Source: Hwanghaeella sp965227365
GTDB taxonomy: Bacteria; Pseudomonadota; Alphaproteobacteria; UBA8366; Aestuariispiraceae
Assembly: GCF_965227365.1 (NCBI RefSeq)
Contig: NZ_OZ245754.1
Coordinates: 3,968,001 to 4,032,000, forward strand
Direction of reading: 5' to 3'
DNA: 64,000 nucleotides
Below, piece by piece: positions 34,228-43,485 of the stretch; positions within the stretch are counted from its first letter, which is position 1, and every line of letters begins with the position of its first letter. The position numbers were made by a program, and so were the translations under genes. Below the pieces are notes generated by a model. It was not told where the DNA came from. It saw only the letters and a program-made list of their open reading frames with translations, and did no database searches.

Positions 34228-36672
34228 TTAAACCTTCACACGCTCCATCCTAGGGTCATAAAGCGGGGCGAGACTGACGCTGCAGGGGACGCGTACCGTT
34301 GCTACTTCAAGCTCGTAGGCGCCATCTTTGACATAGTCCCTGGTAACCCCGTCCTTGTTGCGCACATACCCCATCCCGATGGACTTTCCAAGCGTGTGCC
34401 CATAACCGGCGGAAGAAAGATATCCCACTCTTTCGCCATTGCGATAGATCGTTTCGCGGCCTGACAGGATGACATCGCCATCGGCGACGAAAGTGGCCAG
34501 CATTTTCTTGACCCCGCCCGACCGTTGGGCCTCGACCGCCGAACGCCCCTTGAAATCGATGTTCTTTTTCAACTTTACAGCCCAGCCCAGCCCGGCTTCG
34601 TCCGGCGTGTAGTCGGGTCCGATATCCGACCCCCAGGCCCGGTAGCCCTTTTCGAGGCGCAACGTTTCGATCGCGCGGTATCCTGCATTTCGCAATCCAT
34701 GCGCGGCGCCGGCCTTGTGCAGAGCGTTGTAGACCGTGGTCGCATATTCTACCGGCAGGTGGAGCTCCCAACCCAACTCGCCGACATAGGTGACGCGCAG
34801 GGCATGAACCGGGCACCCGGCAATACCTATGGTCCGCGCGGTACCGAATTTGAACGCGTCGTTGGAAACATCGTCGCGCGTGACTTCCTGCAGTATGTCC
34901 CGCGCCTTAGGCCCCATCAGGGACAGGACGGAATAGGCCGACGTCACATCCACCAACTGGGCATTCATGCCTTTGGGAATGTTCCGGGAAATCCAGTTGA
35001 AATCATGGGTCGCGAAACCGGTGCCGGTGACGATGTAGTATTCATCCTCCGCCACGCGCACACAGGTCAGGTCGCATTCGATGCCGCCATGATCGTTCAG
35101 CATCTGGGTATAGATCAACGAACCGACCGGCTTGGCGACATCGTTGGACGCGATCCAGCTCAGCGCGGCCTCTGCATCCGGTCCCTTGAGGCAGAATTTC
35201 GCGAAGGATGTCTGGTCGAAGAGGACGGCCGCTTCCCGTGCGGCCTTGTGCTCGCGGCCCACGGGCGCGTGCCAGTTCGGCCGTTCGAAGGTGTAGATAT
35301 CCTTCGCCGTCTCACCGGCGGCAAGGTCCGCGTACCAGTTCGGACGCTCCCAGCCGAGCTTCTCGCCGAAGACCGCACCGTCGGCCTTTAGGACGTCGTA
35401 TAGCGGGGATTTCCGGCACGGTCGGCCGCTGTCGTGTTCCTCGGACGGCCAAGCCATGGTGTAATGCTTGCCATAGGCCTCGATCGTACGGGTACGGACC
35501 CAGTCGGTGTCGAAATGCGGACGACCAAAACGTCGAATGTCGACGGGCCAGAGATCGAAGGGCGGCTCGCCTTTCGCAACCCATTCGGCAAGCGCCATTC
35601 CGGCCCCGCCGCCGGCGGCGATGCCATAAGCATTGAACCCGGCGCCAACGAAGAAGTTCTTCAATTCCGGCGCTTCACCCAGAATGAAATTGCCGTCGGG
35701 CGTGAAACTTTCCGGCCCGTTCACCAATTCCTTGATGCCCGCCGTTTCCAACGCCGGCACCCGACCCAGCGACAATTCCATCAGCTGTTCGAAATGGTCG
35801 AAGTCACTGTCCAGCAGCGTATAGTGGAATCCTTGCGGAATGCCATCGACCGCCCAGGGCTTCGGATTGGGTTCGTAACCGCCCATGACCAGGCCGCCGA
35901 CTTCCTCCTTGTAGTAGGTCAGCCGGTCCGGATCGCGCAGCGTTGGCAGGTTGGAGGGAACGCCCTCGATCCTCTCGGTCACCATGTATTGGTGCTCCAT
36001 GGAGGCAAGCGGCACGTTCACCCCGACCGACTTCGCAAACGCCCTGGTCCATTGTCCGCAGCAGGCGATGACAACAGGTGTTTCGATCCGACCCTTTTCC
36101 GTCTCGACGCCTTTGATCACGCCCTTGTCGATGTCGACCGACAGAACTTTCGTATCCTCGAAAAGCCTGGCGCCCGCCATACGCGCGCCCTTGGCCAAGG
36201 AATTCGTGATGTCGGACGGGTTCGCCTGGCCGTCCGTCGGCAGGAAAGCTGCGCCGACCAGATCGTCGATATTCATCAGGGGCCACAGATCGAACGCTTC
36301 CTGCGGGGTCAGGAGCTGCATATCGAGACCGAAGGAATGCGCCGTCGTCGCCTGGCGCTTCACTTCGGTCCAGCGTTCTTGGTTGCAGGCAAGACGAAGG
36401 CCGCCATTCATCTTCCAACCGGTCGCCTGACCCGTTTCCTTTTCCAATGTATTGTAAAGGTCGACGGAATAACCAAGAAGCTGCGTGATATTCGCACTGG
36501 ACCGCAACTGACCGACAAGACCTGCCGCATGGAAGGTCGTCCCGGAGGTCAGCTTCTTGCGTTCCAGCAGGACCACGTCCCAGCCGAGTTTCGCTAGGTG
36601 ATAGGCGGTCGAGCAGCCGACGATACCGCCGCCAACGATGACGGCTTGCGCTGATTTCGGGAAATCGCTCAT
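34228..36672 (-). CDS. DMGDH/sarcosine-dehydrogenase-type FAD oxidoreductase with GcvT domains (copy 1)
   Basis: An 814-residue two-part enzyme. Residues 1-400 form a DAO-type FAD domain with GGGIVG (14-19) and TFHAAGL; His48 is at the site of the covalent FAD in dimethylglycine dehydrogenase. About 430-800 form FAO_M, GCV_T and GCV_T_C domains that pass the released methyl to tetrahydrofolate. The family demethylates N-methyl amino acids. The ATG at 36672 follows AGAGG; its codons overlap the upstream kinase stop. The actual substrate is unknown. Confidence 0.88.
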   Translation of the reverse strand: MSDFPKSAQAVIVGGGIVGCSTAYHLAKLGWDVVLLERKKLTSGTTFHAAGLVGQLRSSANITQLLGYSVDLYNTLEKETGQATGWKMNGGLRLACNQERWTEVKRQATTAHSFGLDMQLLTPQEAFDLWPLMNIDDLVGAAFLPTDGQANPSDITNSLAKGARMAGARLFEDTKVLSVDIDKGVIKGVETEKGRIETPVVIACCGQWTRAFAKSVGVNVPLASMEHQYMVTERIEGVPSNLPTLRDPDRLTYYKEEVGGLVMGGYEPNPKPWAVDGIPQGFHYTLLDSDFDHFEQLMELSLGRVPALETAGIKELVNGPESFTPDGNFILGEAPELKNFFVGAGFNAYGIAAGGGAGMALAEWVAKGEPPFDLWPVDIRRFGRPHFDTDWVRTRTIEAYGKHYTMAWPSEEHDSGRPCRKSPLYDVLKADGAVFGEKLGWERPNWYADLAAGETAKDIYTFERPNWHAPVGREHKAAREAAVLFDQTSFAKFCLKGPDAEAALSWIASNDVAKPVGSLIYTQMLNDHGGIECDLTCVRVAEDEYYIVTGTGFATHDFNWISRNIPKGMNAQLVDVTSAYSVLSLMGPKARDILQEVTRDDVSNDAFKFGTARTIGIAGCPVHALRVTYVGELGWELHLPVEYATTVYNALHKAGAAHGLRNAGYRAIETLRLEKGYRAWGSDIGPDYTPDEAGLGWAVKLKKNIDFKGRSAVEAQRSGGVKKMLATFVADGDVILSGRETIYRNGERVGYLSSAGYGHTLGKSIGMGYVRNKDGVTRDYVKDGAYELEVATVRVPCSVSLAPLYDPRMERVKV

Positions 36673-37565
36673 TTTAGGCCTCTTTGGGGAAAGATGTTCG
36701 TTATTGCCCGTTCGTAACGGGAGAGGTTTTCGGCGGTATAGGCGCCGTAATCGAAATCGATTTCGGAGGTGATCTCCGACACCATGCTCCACATGGTTTC
36801 GCGCAGCAGCGACCCGCATTTCATCGCGTTGTAACTCCGCAACAGAGCCGGGTCCGGGTCGGCGCCGAAATAGGTCTTCAGCAGCAGGTGTTCGGCTTCT
36901 TCCGGAAGGCTGCAATTGGTCGCGACGCCGCCCAAATCGAAGAGCGGCGAATTGAAGCCGCCATACTCCCAGTCGACCAGCCAAAGTCGGTCCTCGGCCT
37001 GCAGGATATTGGCCGGCAGAAGGTCATTATGGCCGAGCACGAGATCGATCTTTCCGACCGAACGTTCCAGCGCCGAAGCTTCGTCGAGCAACGCTTGCAG
37101 TTTCGGAATATGGACTGACCCGTTCTCCTTCAGGAAGGCCGCATAATCGCGAACCACGTGGAAGACCCAGAATGTGACGATCGGGCCGCGGACGATGTCC
37201 GTTACATTGGTATGGACGTCCCGGATAAGCTTTGCGACCGATATCAGTGTCTGGTGATCATGCAGGTCTTCTTCCACCATCGCGCGCGACTCGACGTATT
37301 CGAGGACCAGTGCCCCCGGTTCCGAATAGTGGATCCGCGGCGAGATACCGGCGGCCTCCGCCGCGCGGCTGATCGCCAGTTCGTTGAACCGAAGCACACT
37401 GTGCTCCGGAATGTCCTGCCCCAATCGGACGACATATTTCTTCCCCTGATCGGACAGGGTGATGTTGATGTTGGTGATGCCTCCACCCAGCGGTTCCGCA
37501 TCCTGCGGATCCGTCCAGCACGGTAAGGAACAAGCCCTGGTGATCGCCTGGTCGATAGCGGTCAT
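36669..37565 (-). CDS. Choline-kinase-like (APH family) phosphotransferase, copy 1
   Basis: A 298-residue kinase-fold protein of the LicA/choline kinase type. The catalytic loop is HNDLLPANIL and the metal site is LVDWEYGG. It would phosphorylate a hydroxyl group on a small molecule such as choline. It overlaps the permease stop and the oxidoreductase start by four bases each, so it is tightly coupled to both. The substrate is inferred only from context. Confidence 0.85.
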   Translation of the reverse strand: MTAIDQAITRACSLPCWTDPQDAEPLGGGITNINITLSDQGKKYVVRLGQDIPEHSVLRFNELAISRAAEAAGISPRIHYSEPGALVLEYVESRAMVEEDLHDHQTLISVAKLIRDVHTNVTDIVRGPIVTFWVFHVVRDYAAFLKENGSVHIPKLQALLDEASALERSVGKIDLVLGHNDLLPANILQAEDRLWLVDWEYGGFNSPLFDLGGVATNCSLPEEAEHLLLKTYFGADPDPALLRSYNAMKCGSLLRETMWSMVSEITSEIDFDYGAYTAENLSRYERAITNIFPQRGLK

Positions 37566-39565
37566 TTCAATCCCAACCTTTCCTGCGAGGTTCTGGCCAG
37601 TGCGGTGACGATCCTGTCCGCGATGATCGCGATGAAGGCAACGGCGAGACCGGCCACGATGCCCTGCCCCGTATTCGCCTTGGTCAGCGCGATATAGACC
37701 TCCTGCCCCAGGTCCCGTGTCCCGACCAGCGCGGTGATCACCAGCATGGAAATCGCCAGCATGATGGTCTGGTTGAGGCCGAGCAGCAGGGACGGGGCCG
37801 CCAACGGCAATTTGATCCGCCACAGGATTTGCCGTTCGGTACAGCCGAAGACCTTTCCGGCCTCGATCAGTTCCACGTCGATCGACCTGATGCCATGGGC
37901 CGCATATCGAACCGCCGGCGCAAGGGCGTAGAGAACAACGGCGATCATCGCGGAGAAATCGCCCACCCGGAACAGCATGACGACCGGAATCAGGTAGACG
38001 AAGCTGGGCAGGGTCTGAAGCGTATCGATAAAGGCGCCGATGACCGAATTCGCCCGGGCGCTTTGCCCCGCCCAGATGCCGAGCGGGATGCCGATGATGC
38101 TGGCGATCAGGACCGAGGTCGCACAGAGGTAGACGGTCGTCATCGCCTTACCCCAAAGCCCCGATGCGGCAACGAACAAGGTCAGTGCGGCGGCAAGCAG
38201 CCCCAGTTTCCATCCGCCGACGCGGCCGGCGGCAAGCCCGATGACGATGATGCCCCAGACCCATGGAATACCGCCAAAGAACTTCTTGATCGGAACCAGC
38301 AGGAAGGTAAGAAGCTGGGTCTTTATGAATTCCAGCGTGTCGAAGAAATTGACGTTGATCCACTCGATCGCCGCGGTCCAGAACGGTCCGGTGGTGATCG
38401 TGTAGTCTTCCGGATAGACCTGGAAAGCCGGAACATACAATCCGGCGAGGGTCGTCGCCGCCGACAGGATCAAAACTCCCGTCAGCAATGGACGCCTTCT
38501 GTGGAACGGCAGGGACCGGCTTCGCGGGGCATCGAAACGCCGTACCGCAAAGGCCTGGCTCAACCGATCCAACGCAATCGCCATGACAACGATGGCCAGG
38601 CCGGCCTCGACGCCACCGCCGATATCAAGCCGGCGCAGCGCGGTCAGAACGTCATAGCCCAAGCCGCCGGCCCCGATCATGGAAGCGATGATGACCATGT
38701 TCAGCGTCAGCATGATGACTTGGTTGACCCCAACCATAAGCGACGGTTTCGCGGTCGGGATCAGCACTTTCCACATCAGTTGCCGCCGCGTGCAGCCAAC
38801 CATGCGGCCTGCTTCTATCAGTTCCAGCGGCACGGTCTGCAGCGCGACCGTCGATACGCGCACCATGGGGGGCATAGCGTAGATCACCGTTGCCACCAGG
38901 GCCGACACCGGGCCGAACCCGAACAGGAACAGGATCGGAACCAGATAGGCGAAGACCGGCACCGTCTGCATGAGATCCAGGACCGGCCGCATCATCCGCT
39001 CCGCCAGGGGCACGCGATAGGCGAAGATACCCAGCGCAAGACCGCCCGCCACCCCGATAGGCACCGCGATCAGGACCGATGCCAGCGTCACCATGGCACT
39101 GTCCCATTGCCCGAACATCGCCAGATAGATGAAACAAAGGCCGGCTACCAGGACGAGGTTCCGTCGACGGGCATGATAGGCGAGGGCCAGGATGATCCCG
39201 ACCACCGCGATCCAACTCAGGGACGGCGCGACCTGGACCGCCTGCTGCCCCTGCCCAACGGCGAACCCCTCGATCAACAGGGACCGGACGATGTCGTAGG
39301 GCGCTTCCAGCAACGCGGAGATGAAGCGGGTCAAATCACGGAAGGTGAAAAGACCGAAACTCGCATCCTCCACCAACCAGGACATGGCGTCCGATATCCA
39401 CTTATCCAGCGGCAATTCGTATTTTTTGGGAAAGCGAATGATCCAGCGCGCGTCCAACGCCTTGTACAGATCGAACGACCACGTCGAGAGTGCCCAGGTA
39501 ACACCGAGAAGCCCGAACCAGAAAAGGGCCGGCCCGCGCGTCAGACGTGACAGGATCCCGCTCAT
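37562..39565 (-). CDS. proW: Betaine/proline-type ABC permease with two fused permease domains
   Basis: A 667-residue protein with two BPD_transp_1 domains in series. EAA-type loops occur twice (ELIEAGRMVGCTRRQLMWKV and ELIEAGKVFGCTERQILWRI), about 320 residues apart. ProW-type permeases are usually single-domain homodimers, so this is a fusion that makes the dimer one chain. Its ATG overlaps the proV TGA. Confidence 0.9.
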   Translation of the reverse strand: MSGILSRLTRGPALFWFGLLGVTWALSTWSFDLYKALDARWIIRFPKKYELPLDKWISDAMSWLVEDASFGLFTFRDLTRFISALLEAPYDIVRSLLIEGFAVGQGQQAVQVAPSLSWIAVVGIILALAYHARRRNLVLVAGLCFIYLAMFGQWDSAMVTLASVLIAVPIGVAGGLALGIFAYRVPLAERMMRPVLDLMQTVPVFAYLVPILFLFGFGPVSALVATVIYAMPPMVRVSTVALQTVPLELIEAGRMVGCTRRQLMWKVLIPTAKPSLMVGVNQVIMLTLNMVIIASMIGAGGLGYDVLTALRRLDIGGGVEAGLAIVVMAIALDRLSQAFAVRRFDAPRSRSLPFHRRRPLLTGVLILSAATTLAGLYVPAFQVYPEDYTITTGPFWTAAIEWINVNFFDTLEFIKTQLLTFLLVPIKKFFGGIPWVWGIIVIGLAAGRVGGWKLGLLAAALTLFVAASGLWGKAMTTVYLCATSVLIASIIGIPLGIWAGQSARANSVIGAFIDTLQTLPSFVYLIPVVMLFRVGDFSAMIAVVLYALAPAVRYAAHGIRSIDVELIEAGKVFGCTERQILWRIKLPLAAPSLLLGLNQTIMLAISMLVITALVGTRDLGQEVYIALTKANTGQGIVAGLAVAFIAIIADRIVTALARTSQERLGLK

Positions 39566-40590
39566 CAGGTGCGTCGGCCGATCATGACATCGACGACCGT
39601 GCGTCCGTTGATCGTTCCCACGGGAACACCGTCATCGTCCAGCACCTTGAACGGTTTCGGCGCCGCTTCGACCTGGTCGACCGCGTCGGCAACGGTGACG
39701 TTGCCCGGCAGCTCACCGGCGTATTCGCCTTCGGGGACGCCATGCGACATGACAGAGCGCAGTTTGACGACCTTCGCCCTGGGAATATGCTGGGTAAAGT
39801 CCTCGACATAGGACGTTGCGGGGTGGAGGACCAGTTCCTCCGGAGTCGCGACCTGTTCGATCACGCCGTCCTTCATTACCGCGATCCTATCAGCCAGTCG
39901 GATCGCTTCGTCGAAATCGTGCGTGATAAAGACGATCGTCTTGTGCAGCATCGCCTGCAGGCGCATGAACTCGTCCTGCATTTCCCGGCGGATCAAAGGG
40001 TCCAGCGCGGAAAACGGCTCGTCCAGGAACCAAAGGTCGGGGTCGGCGACGAGCGAGCGTGCAATACCGACACGTTGCTGCTGTCCGCCGGACAGTTGAC
40101 GGGGAAAATGGTCTTCGCGGCCGGCCAGACCGACGATTTCGATCATCTGGCGCGCGCGCTCCTCGCGCGTCTTCTTGTCGACACCTTGAACTTCCAAAGG
40201 AAATGCGGCGTTTTGCAGAACGGTGAGATGCGGCAACAGGGCGAAGTGCTGAAACACCATCCCCATCTTCTTGCGGCGAACCTCAATCAGTTCCTTTTCC
40301 GTCATGGAGAGAAGGTCCCGCCCTTCGAAACGGATCTCGCCGGCAGTAGGCTCGATCAGCCGCGACAGGCAGCGAACGAGCGTCGACTTGCCCGATCCGG
40401 ACAGCCCCATGATGACGAAGATTTCGCCTTCCCGGATTTCGACATTGGCGTCCCGGACCGCACCGGTCATCCGAGCCTCGGTGAGATCATGGGCCGAGGG
40501 CGCGCCGTTGTGACGTTTCAGGAAGCCGTCCGGGTCCGGACCATAAATCTTCCAAACACCGCGGCAGTCGAGTTTTACGGGACGTTCCAT
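39565..40590 (-). CDS. proV: Betaine/proline-type ABC transporter ATPase
   Basis: A 341-residue ATPase. Walker A GLSGSGKST, LSGGQQQR signature and the Walker B FLDEPFSALDP are present. The C-terminus has a short CBS-like remnant (VADAVDQVEAAP...), shorter than in full ProV. It powers uptake with the fused permease. A 152-base gap with stable hairpins separates it from proX. Confidence 0.92.
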   Translation of the reverse strand: MERPVKLDCRGVWKIYGPDPDGFLKRHNGAPSAHDLTEARMTGAVRDANVEIREGEIFVIMGLSGSGKSTLVRCLSRLIEPTAGEIRFEGRDLLSMTEKELIEVRRKKMGMVFQHFALLPHLTVLQNAAFPLEVQGVDKKTREERARQMIEIVGLAGREDHFPRQLSGGQQQRVGIARSLVADPDLWFLDEPFSALDPLIRREMQDEFMRLQAMLHKTIVFITHDFDEAIRLADRIAVMKDGVIEQVATPEELVLHPATSYVEDFTQHIPRAKVVKLRSVMSHGVPEGEYAGELPGNVTVADAVDQVEAAPKPFKVLDDDGVPVGTINGRTVVDVMIGRRT

Positions 40591-40650
40591 TGCGGTCTCG
40601 TAGCGTGGTTTGAATGCGCCAGCGGTTCATAATAACCGTTTGAGGCAGGC

Positions 40651-40741
40651 GGAGGCGCCTAATTCGGCGCCTCCGTGGGGTCCCGCAGGGGTCTCATTTT
40701 TACCCCTAACCGAGGATATTTGGCCTTATTGGATTAAGGCC
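40651..40741 (-). other. Hairpin cluster between proX and proV
   Basis: Three stems: GGAGGCGCC/GGCGCCTCC (40651-40674, 9 bp), AGGGGT/ACCCCT (40687-40707) and GGCCTTA/TAAGGCC (40722-40741), the last directly after the proX stop. No U-tract follows the strong stem. Such stems after a binding-protein gene often stabilise its mRNA so that more of it is made than of the membrane subunits. Confidence 0.6.
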
Positions 40742-40742
40742 C

Positions 40743-41684
40743 TTATTTGATCCAGGAGGACCACTCGGCTTCGTTTGCTTTCATCCACTCGGCGACAACG
40801 TCCTCAATCTTCGCGCCGTCGAGATCGACTTTGCCGACCATGTCACCCATGTCCGCATTGCTGACCTTGAACGCCTTGATCGCTTTGGCGGCGCCCGGCC
40901 ATTTCTTCTCAACACCTTCCCAGGCGACCTTCCAGATCGGGCCCGTCGGCTTGCCGCAATCATAGGCGGAGTCGGGATTGCTGCCCCAGGCGGGGTCATT
41001 GTAGCACTCGGGCGTATAGGGCGGGAACTGCACGAAGCTGCCCTTGTACTTGGCCGGCGCCCAATGCGGCGAGTACAGCCACAGGACGATCGGTGCCTTG
41101 CGCTGATAAGCGGATTCGAGCTCGGCGAAGAGCGCCGCATCGGTACCCGCATGGACGACTTCGAAATCCATGCCGAGGGCTTCGACGCGCTCATCGTCGT
41201 AACCACCCCAGGTCACGGGCCCACCGAGGTAACGGCCCAACGGTTCCGTTTCCGGCGTGGAGAATTCCTGCGCGCAATCGTTCAGCGCCTTCCAGTCCGG
41301 CAGGCCCGGGCAGACCTCTTCCATATAGGCCGGGTACCACCACTCCTCGATGGCTTCCATACCGGTCTCACCCATATTCACGACCTTGCCGGTGGCGAAG
41401 GCTTCGTCCATGGCGTCGCGGCCGGTGGTTTCCCAAATTTCCATGGCGACATGCAGATCGCCGGTCTTCAGGCCCGCGAACTGGGCGATGTAATCCGCCT
41501 GAACGTATTCAATGTTGTATCCGGCCTTCTTCAACACCTCGCCCATGATGGTTGTCGTGACGATCTGACCGGTCCAGTCATGGGTGGTGATCTTGATCGG
41601 ATCCTGCGATTCGACGCCCGCGAAGGCGCCGGTCGAGACAAAGGCAGTCAGTACCCCTGCAAGAACAGACTTCATTGGTTTCAT
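40743..41684 (-). CDS. proX: Betaine/choline-type ABC transporter substrate-binding protein
   Basis: A 313-residue periplasmic OpuAC/ProX-family protein with a signal peptide ending near GAFAG (about 23). Aromatic residues typical of quaternary-ammonium pockets occur (HDWTGQ, EEWWYPAY). It has several cysteines in CPGLPDWKALNDC and CYNDP...DCGKP. It is the first gene of the minus-strand operon, divergent from the DeoR regulator. Confidence 0.9.
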   Translation of the reverse strand: MKPMKSVLAGVLTAFVSTGAFAGVESQDPIKITTHDWTGQIVTTTIMGEVLKKAGYNIEYVQADYIAQFAGLKTGDLHVAMEIWETTGRDAMDEAFATGKVVNMGETGMEAIEEWWYPAYMEEVCPGLPDWKALNDCAQEFSTPETEPLGRYLGGPVTWGGYDDERVEALGMDFEVVHAGTDAALFAELESAYQRKAPIVLWLYSPHWAPAKYKGSFVQFPPYTPECYNDPAWGSNPDSAYDCGKPTGPIWKVAWEGVEKKWPGAAKAIKAFKVSNADMGDMVGKVDLDGAKIEDVVAEWMKANEAEWSSWIK

Positions 41685-41775
41685 ATTCAGCCTCCGAGCT
41701 GCTGCGGTTTCACGCGTCTATCTCAAGCCGCGAGTGACCTGACCTGCGCGCTGACCATAAATGTCTTGGAAAAAC

Positions 41776-41821
41776 CCACAAAACGCAACGGATAAATTGG
41801 CATTTTGATAGTTTTATGTGG
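41776..41821. promoter_or_regulatory. Candidate operator in the proX/deoR divergent promoter
   Basis: CCACAAAAC (41776-41784) faces GTTTTATGTGG (41811-41821, that is CCACATAAAAC on the other strand) in AT-rich DNA between proX and deoR. Similar CCACAWAA elements precede the second oxidoreductase gene. Proposed target of the DeoR regulator. Confidence 0.35.
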
Positions 41822-41913
41822 CTTTTTGGGGGATTTGATGCCCTAATACCAATGCTGATATGTAAACAAAAATTTCCTCCTCCACACAGCACGCCCAAGG
41901 ATGGAGAAAAACA

Positions 41914-42693
41914 TTGGAACCGCGTTCGAACCATCGACAAAACGAGATCCTGGACCAGTTGCGCCGGTCCGGCGGGTCGATGCGCGTTCATGCCATCGCC
42001 CAGGCCCTTCAGGTTACCGAGGAAACCGTGCGCAGGAATGTGAAGGCGCTGGTCACGGATGGGTTGGTCGAAAAGACGCATGGCGGCGTGCGCCTGATCC
42101 GCCTCGAGGAGGAGGTGGATTTCCATCAGCGTTACCGGGAAAACCCGGATGCCAAACGGCGGATCGCGCAGCACGTTGCGGGGATGATCGCCGACGGCAC
42201 CTCCCTGTTCCTCGACATCGGCAGCACGACCGCCCATATCGCGGATGCACTGCGCGACCATAAACGCCTTCTGGTCGTCACGAACTCGGTCTATGTGGCT
42301 TACCGACTGGCGACCCGGAACGAAAACCGGGTATTCATGGCAGGCGGGGAGTTACGCAGCCACGACGGCGGCGCCTTCGGGGCGGACGCCATGGCTTTCG
42401 CCGCGAATTTCAGCACCGACTATGCCATTCTGTCCGCGGCCGGGATAACCGCAGCCAACGGCTTCATGCTGTTCGATCTGGAGGAAGCCCAATTCTCGCG
42501 TCTCATCATGGGACAGGCATCGACACGGATTGTCGCCGCGGATTCGAGTAAATTCGGCCGCGAGGCGCCGATTACGGTGGGCGACCCCTCCCTGGTGGAT
42601 GTATTGGTGTGCGACCAGCGCCCGCCACAAGATATTTGCACCGCTGCCAAGCAATGGAATATGGACGTACAAGTGGTTTCCCAGGAGTCGTAA
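41914..42693 (+). CDS. DeoR family transcriptional regulator
   Basis: A 259-residue regulator with an N-terminal DeoR winged helix (about 5-58, RQNEILDQLRRSGGSMRV and VTEETVRRNVKAL) and a C-terminal effector domain with DIGSTTAHIA, resembling sugar-phosphate binding. DeoR proteins usually respond to a phosphorylated small molecule, which fits the neighbouring kinases. The TTG start is supported by GGAG seven bases before it. The stop overlaps the next ATG. Confidence 0.88.
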   Translation: MEPRSNHRQNEILDQLRRSGGSMRVHAIAQALQVTEETVRRNVKALVTDGLVEKTHGGVRLIRLEEEVDFHQRYRENPDAKRRIAQHVAGMIADGTSLFLDIGSTTAHIADALRDHKRLLVVTNSVYVAYRLATRNENRVFMAGGELRSHDGGAFGADAMAFAANFSTDYAILSAAGITAANGFMLFDLEEAQFSRLIMGQASTRIVAADSSKFGREAPITVGDPSLVDVLVCDQRPPQDICTAAKQWNMDVQVVSQES

Positions 42694-43469
42694 TGCCCAC
42701 GCCGATCGATCAAATCCGGGATGCGGCCATCCGCATCGCCGAACAAGCCAGTGCCGTTCCGATGTCCTATTTCCGGGCGGCTTTCGAGGTCGATGCGAAG
42801 GCGGATGAAAGCCCCGTGACGATCGCGGACCGGGAAACGGAAGCCTTTATCCGGAAGGCCCTGGCCGAGGCCTTTCCCGACCACGGCATTCTTGGCGAGG
42901 AATACGGCATCTCCGGTTCTCTCGACGGCGAAACCTGGATTGTCGACCCCATAGACGGAACCCGATCCTTTATCACGGGATATCCATTGTTCGGCATGTT
43001 GATGGGCTTCCTGGACGGCGGCACGCCAAAGCTTGGCCTGGTTCGGATGCCGGCCCTGAACGAAACCTTCATCGGCATCCCAGGGCAGGGCGCGACCTTG
43101 AACGGTACTCCGATCCAGACTCGCAAGACGACCGATCTCGGCGAGGCCTCGATCTATATCAACGAACCGGACGGCATCCGGCGCAGTCATCCCGAACTGT
43201 TCGAGCGCATATGGAATGTCGGCGGCACGCGGCGCGCCGCCTATGATTGCTATCCCCATGCCCTGGTGGCGAGCGGACAGATCGATATCTGTGTGGACTT
43301 CGGCCTTCAACCTTATGACTATCTGCCGTTGATCGGACTGATCGAAGCAGCGGGCGGCATCATGACCGATTGGGACGGCAATCGATTGGACATGAAATCC
43401 GAAGGTCATGTGATCGCGGCCGCCACCCCCGAACTGCACGCGGCGATGTTGCCCCACCTGCAACGCTAG
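42693..43469 (+). CDS. Inositol-monophosphatase-family phosphatase
   Basis: A 258-residue Mg2+-dependent phosphatase with GEEYG and WIVDPIDGTRSF metal motifs. The last metal motif reads YDYLPL where many members have WDxAA. Homologues include histidinol-phosphatase HisN and inositol-1-phosphatase. It starts within the DeoR stop. In this context it may remove the phosphate placed by the kinases (inference). Confidence 0.88.
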   Translation: MPTPIDQIRDAAIRIAEQASAVPMSYFRAAFEVDAKADESPVTIADRETEAFIRKALAEAFPDHGILGEEYGISGSLDGETWIVDPIDGTRSFITGYPLFGMLMGFLDGGTPKLGLVRMPALNETFIGIPGQGATLNGTPIQTRKTTDLGEASIYINEPDGIRRSHPELFERIWNVGGTRRAAYDCYPHALVASGQIDICVDFGLQPYDYLPLIGLIEAAGGIMTDWDGNRLDMKSEGHVIAAATPELHAAMLPHLQR

Positions 43470-43485
43470 GGGACGGCAGGCCGTG

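Noticed and set aside
37829..39550. 573-codon plus-strand frame opposite the fused permease
   Set aside because: Antisense shadow with low-complexity Asp/Arg/Gln/Gly content; the minus strand encodes two recognisable permease domains.
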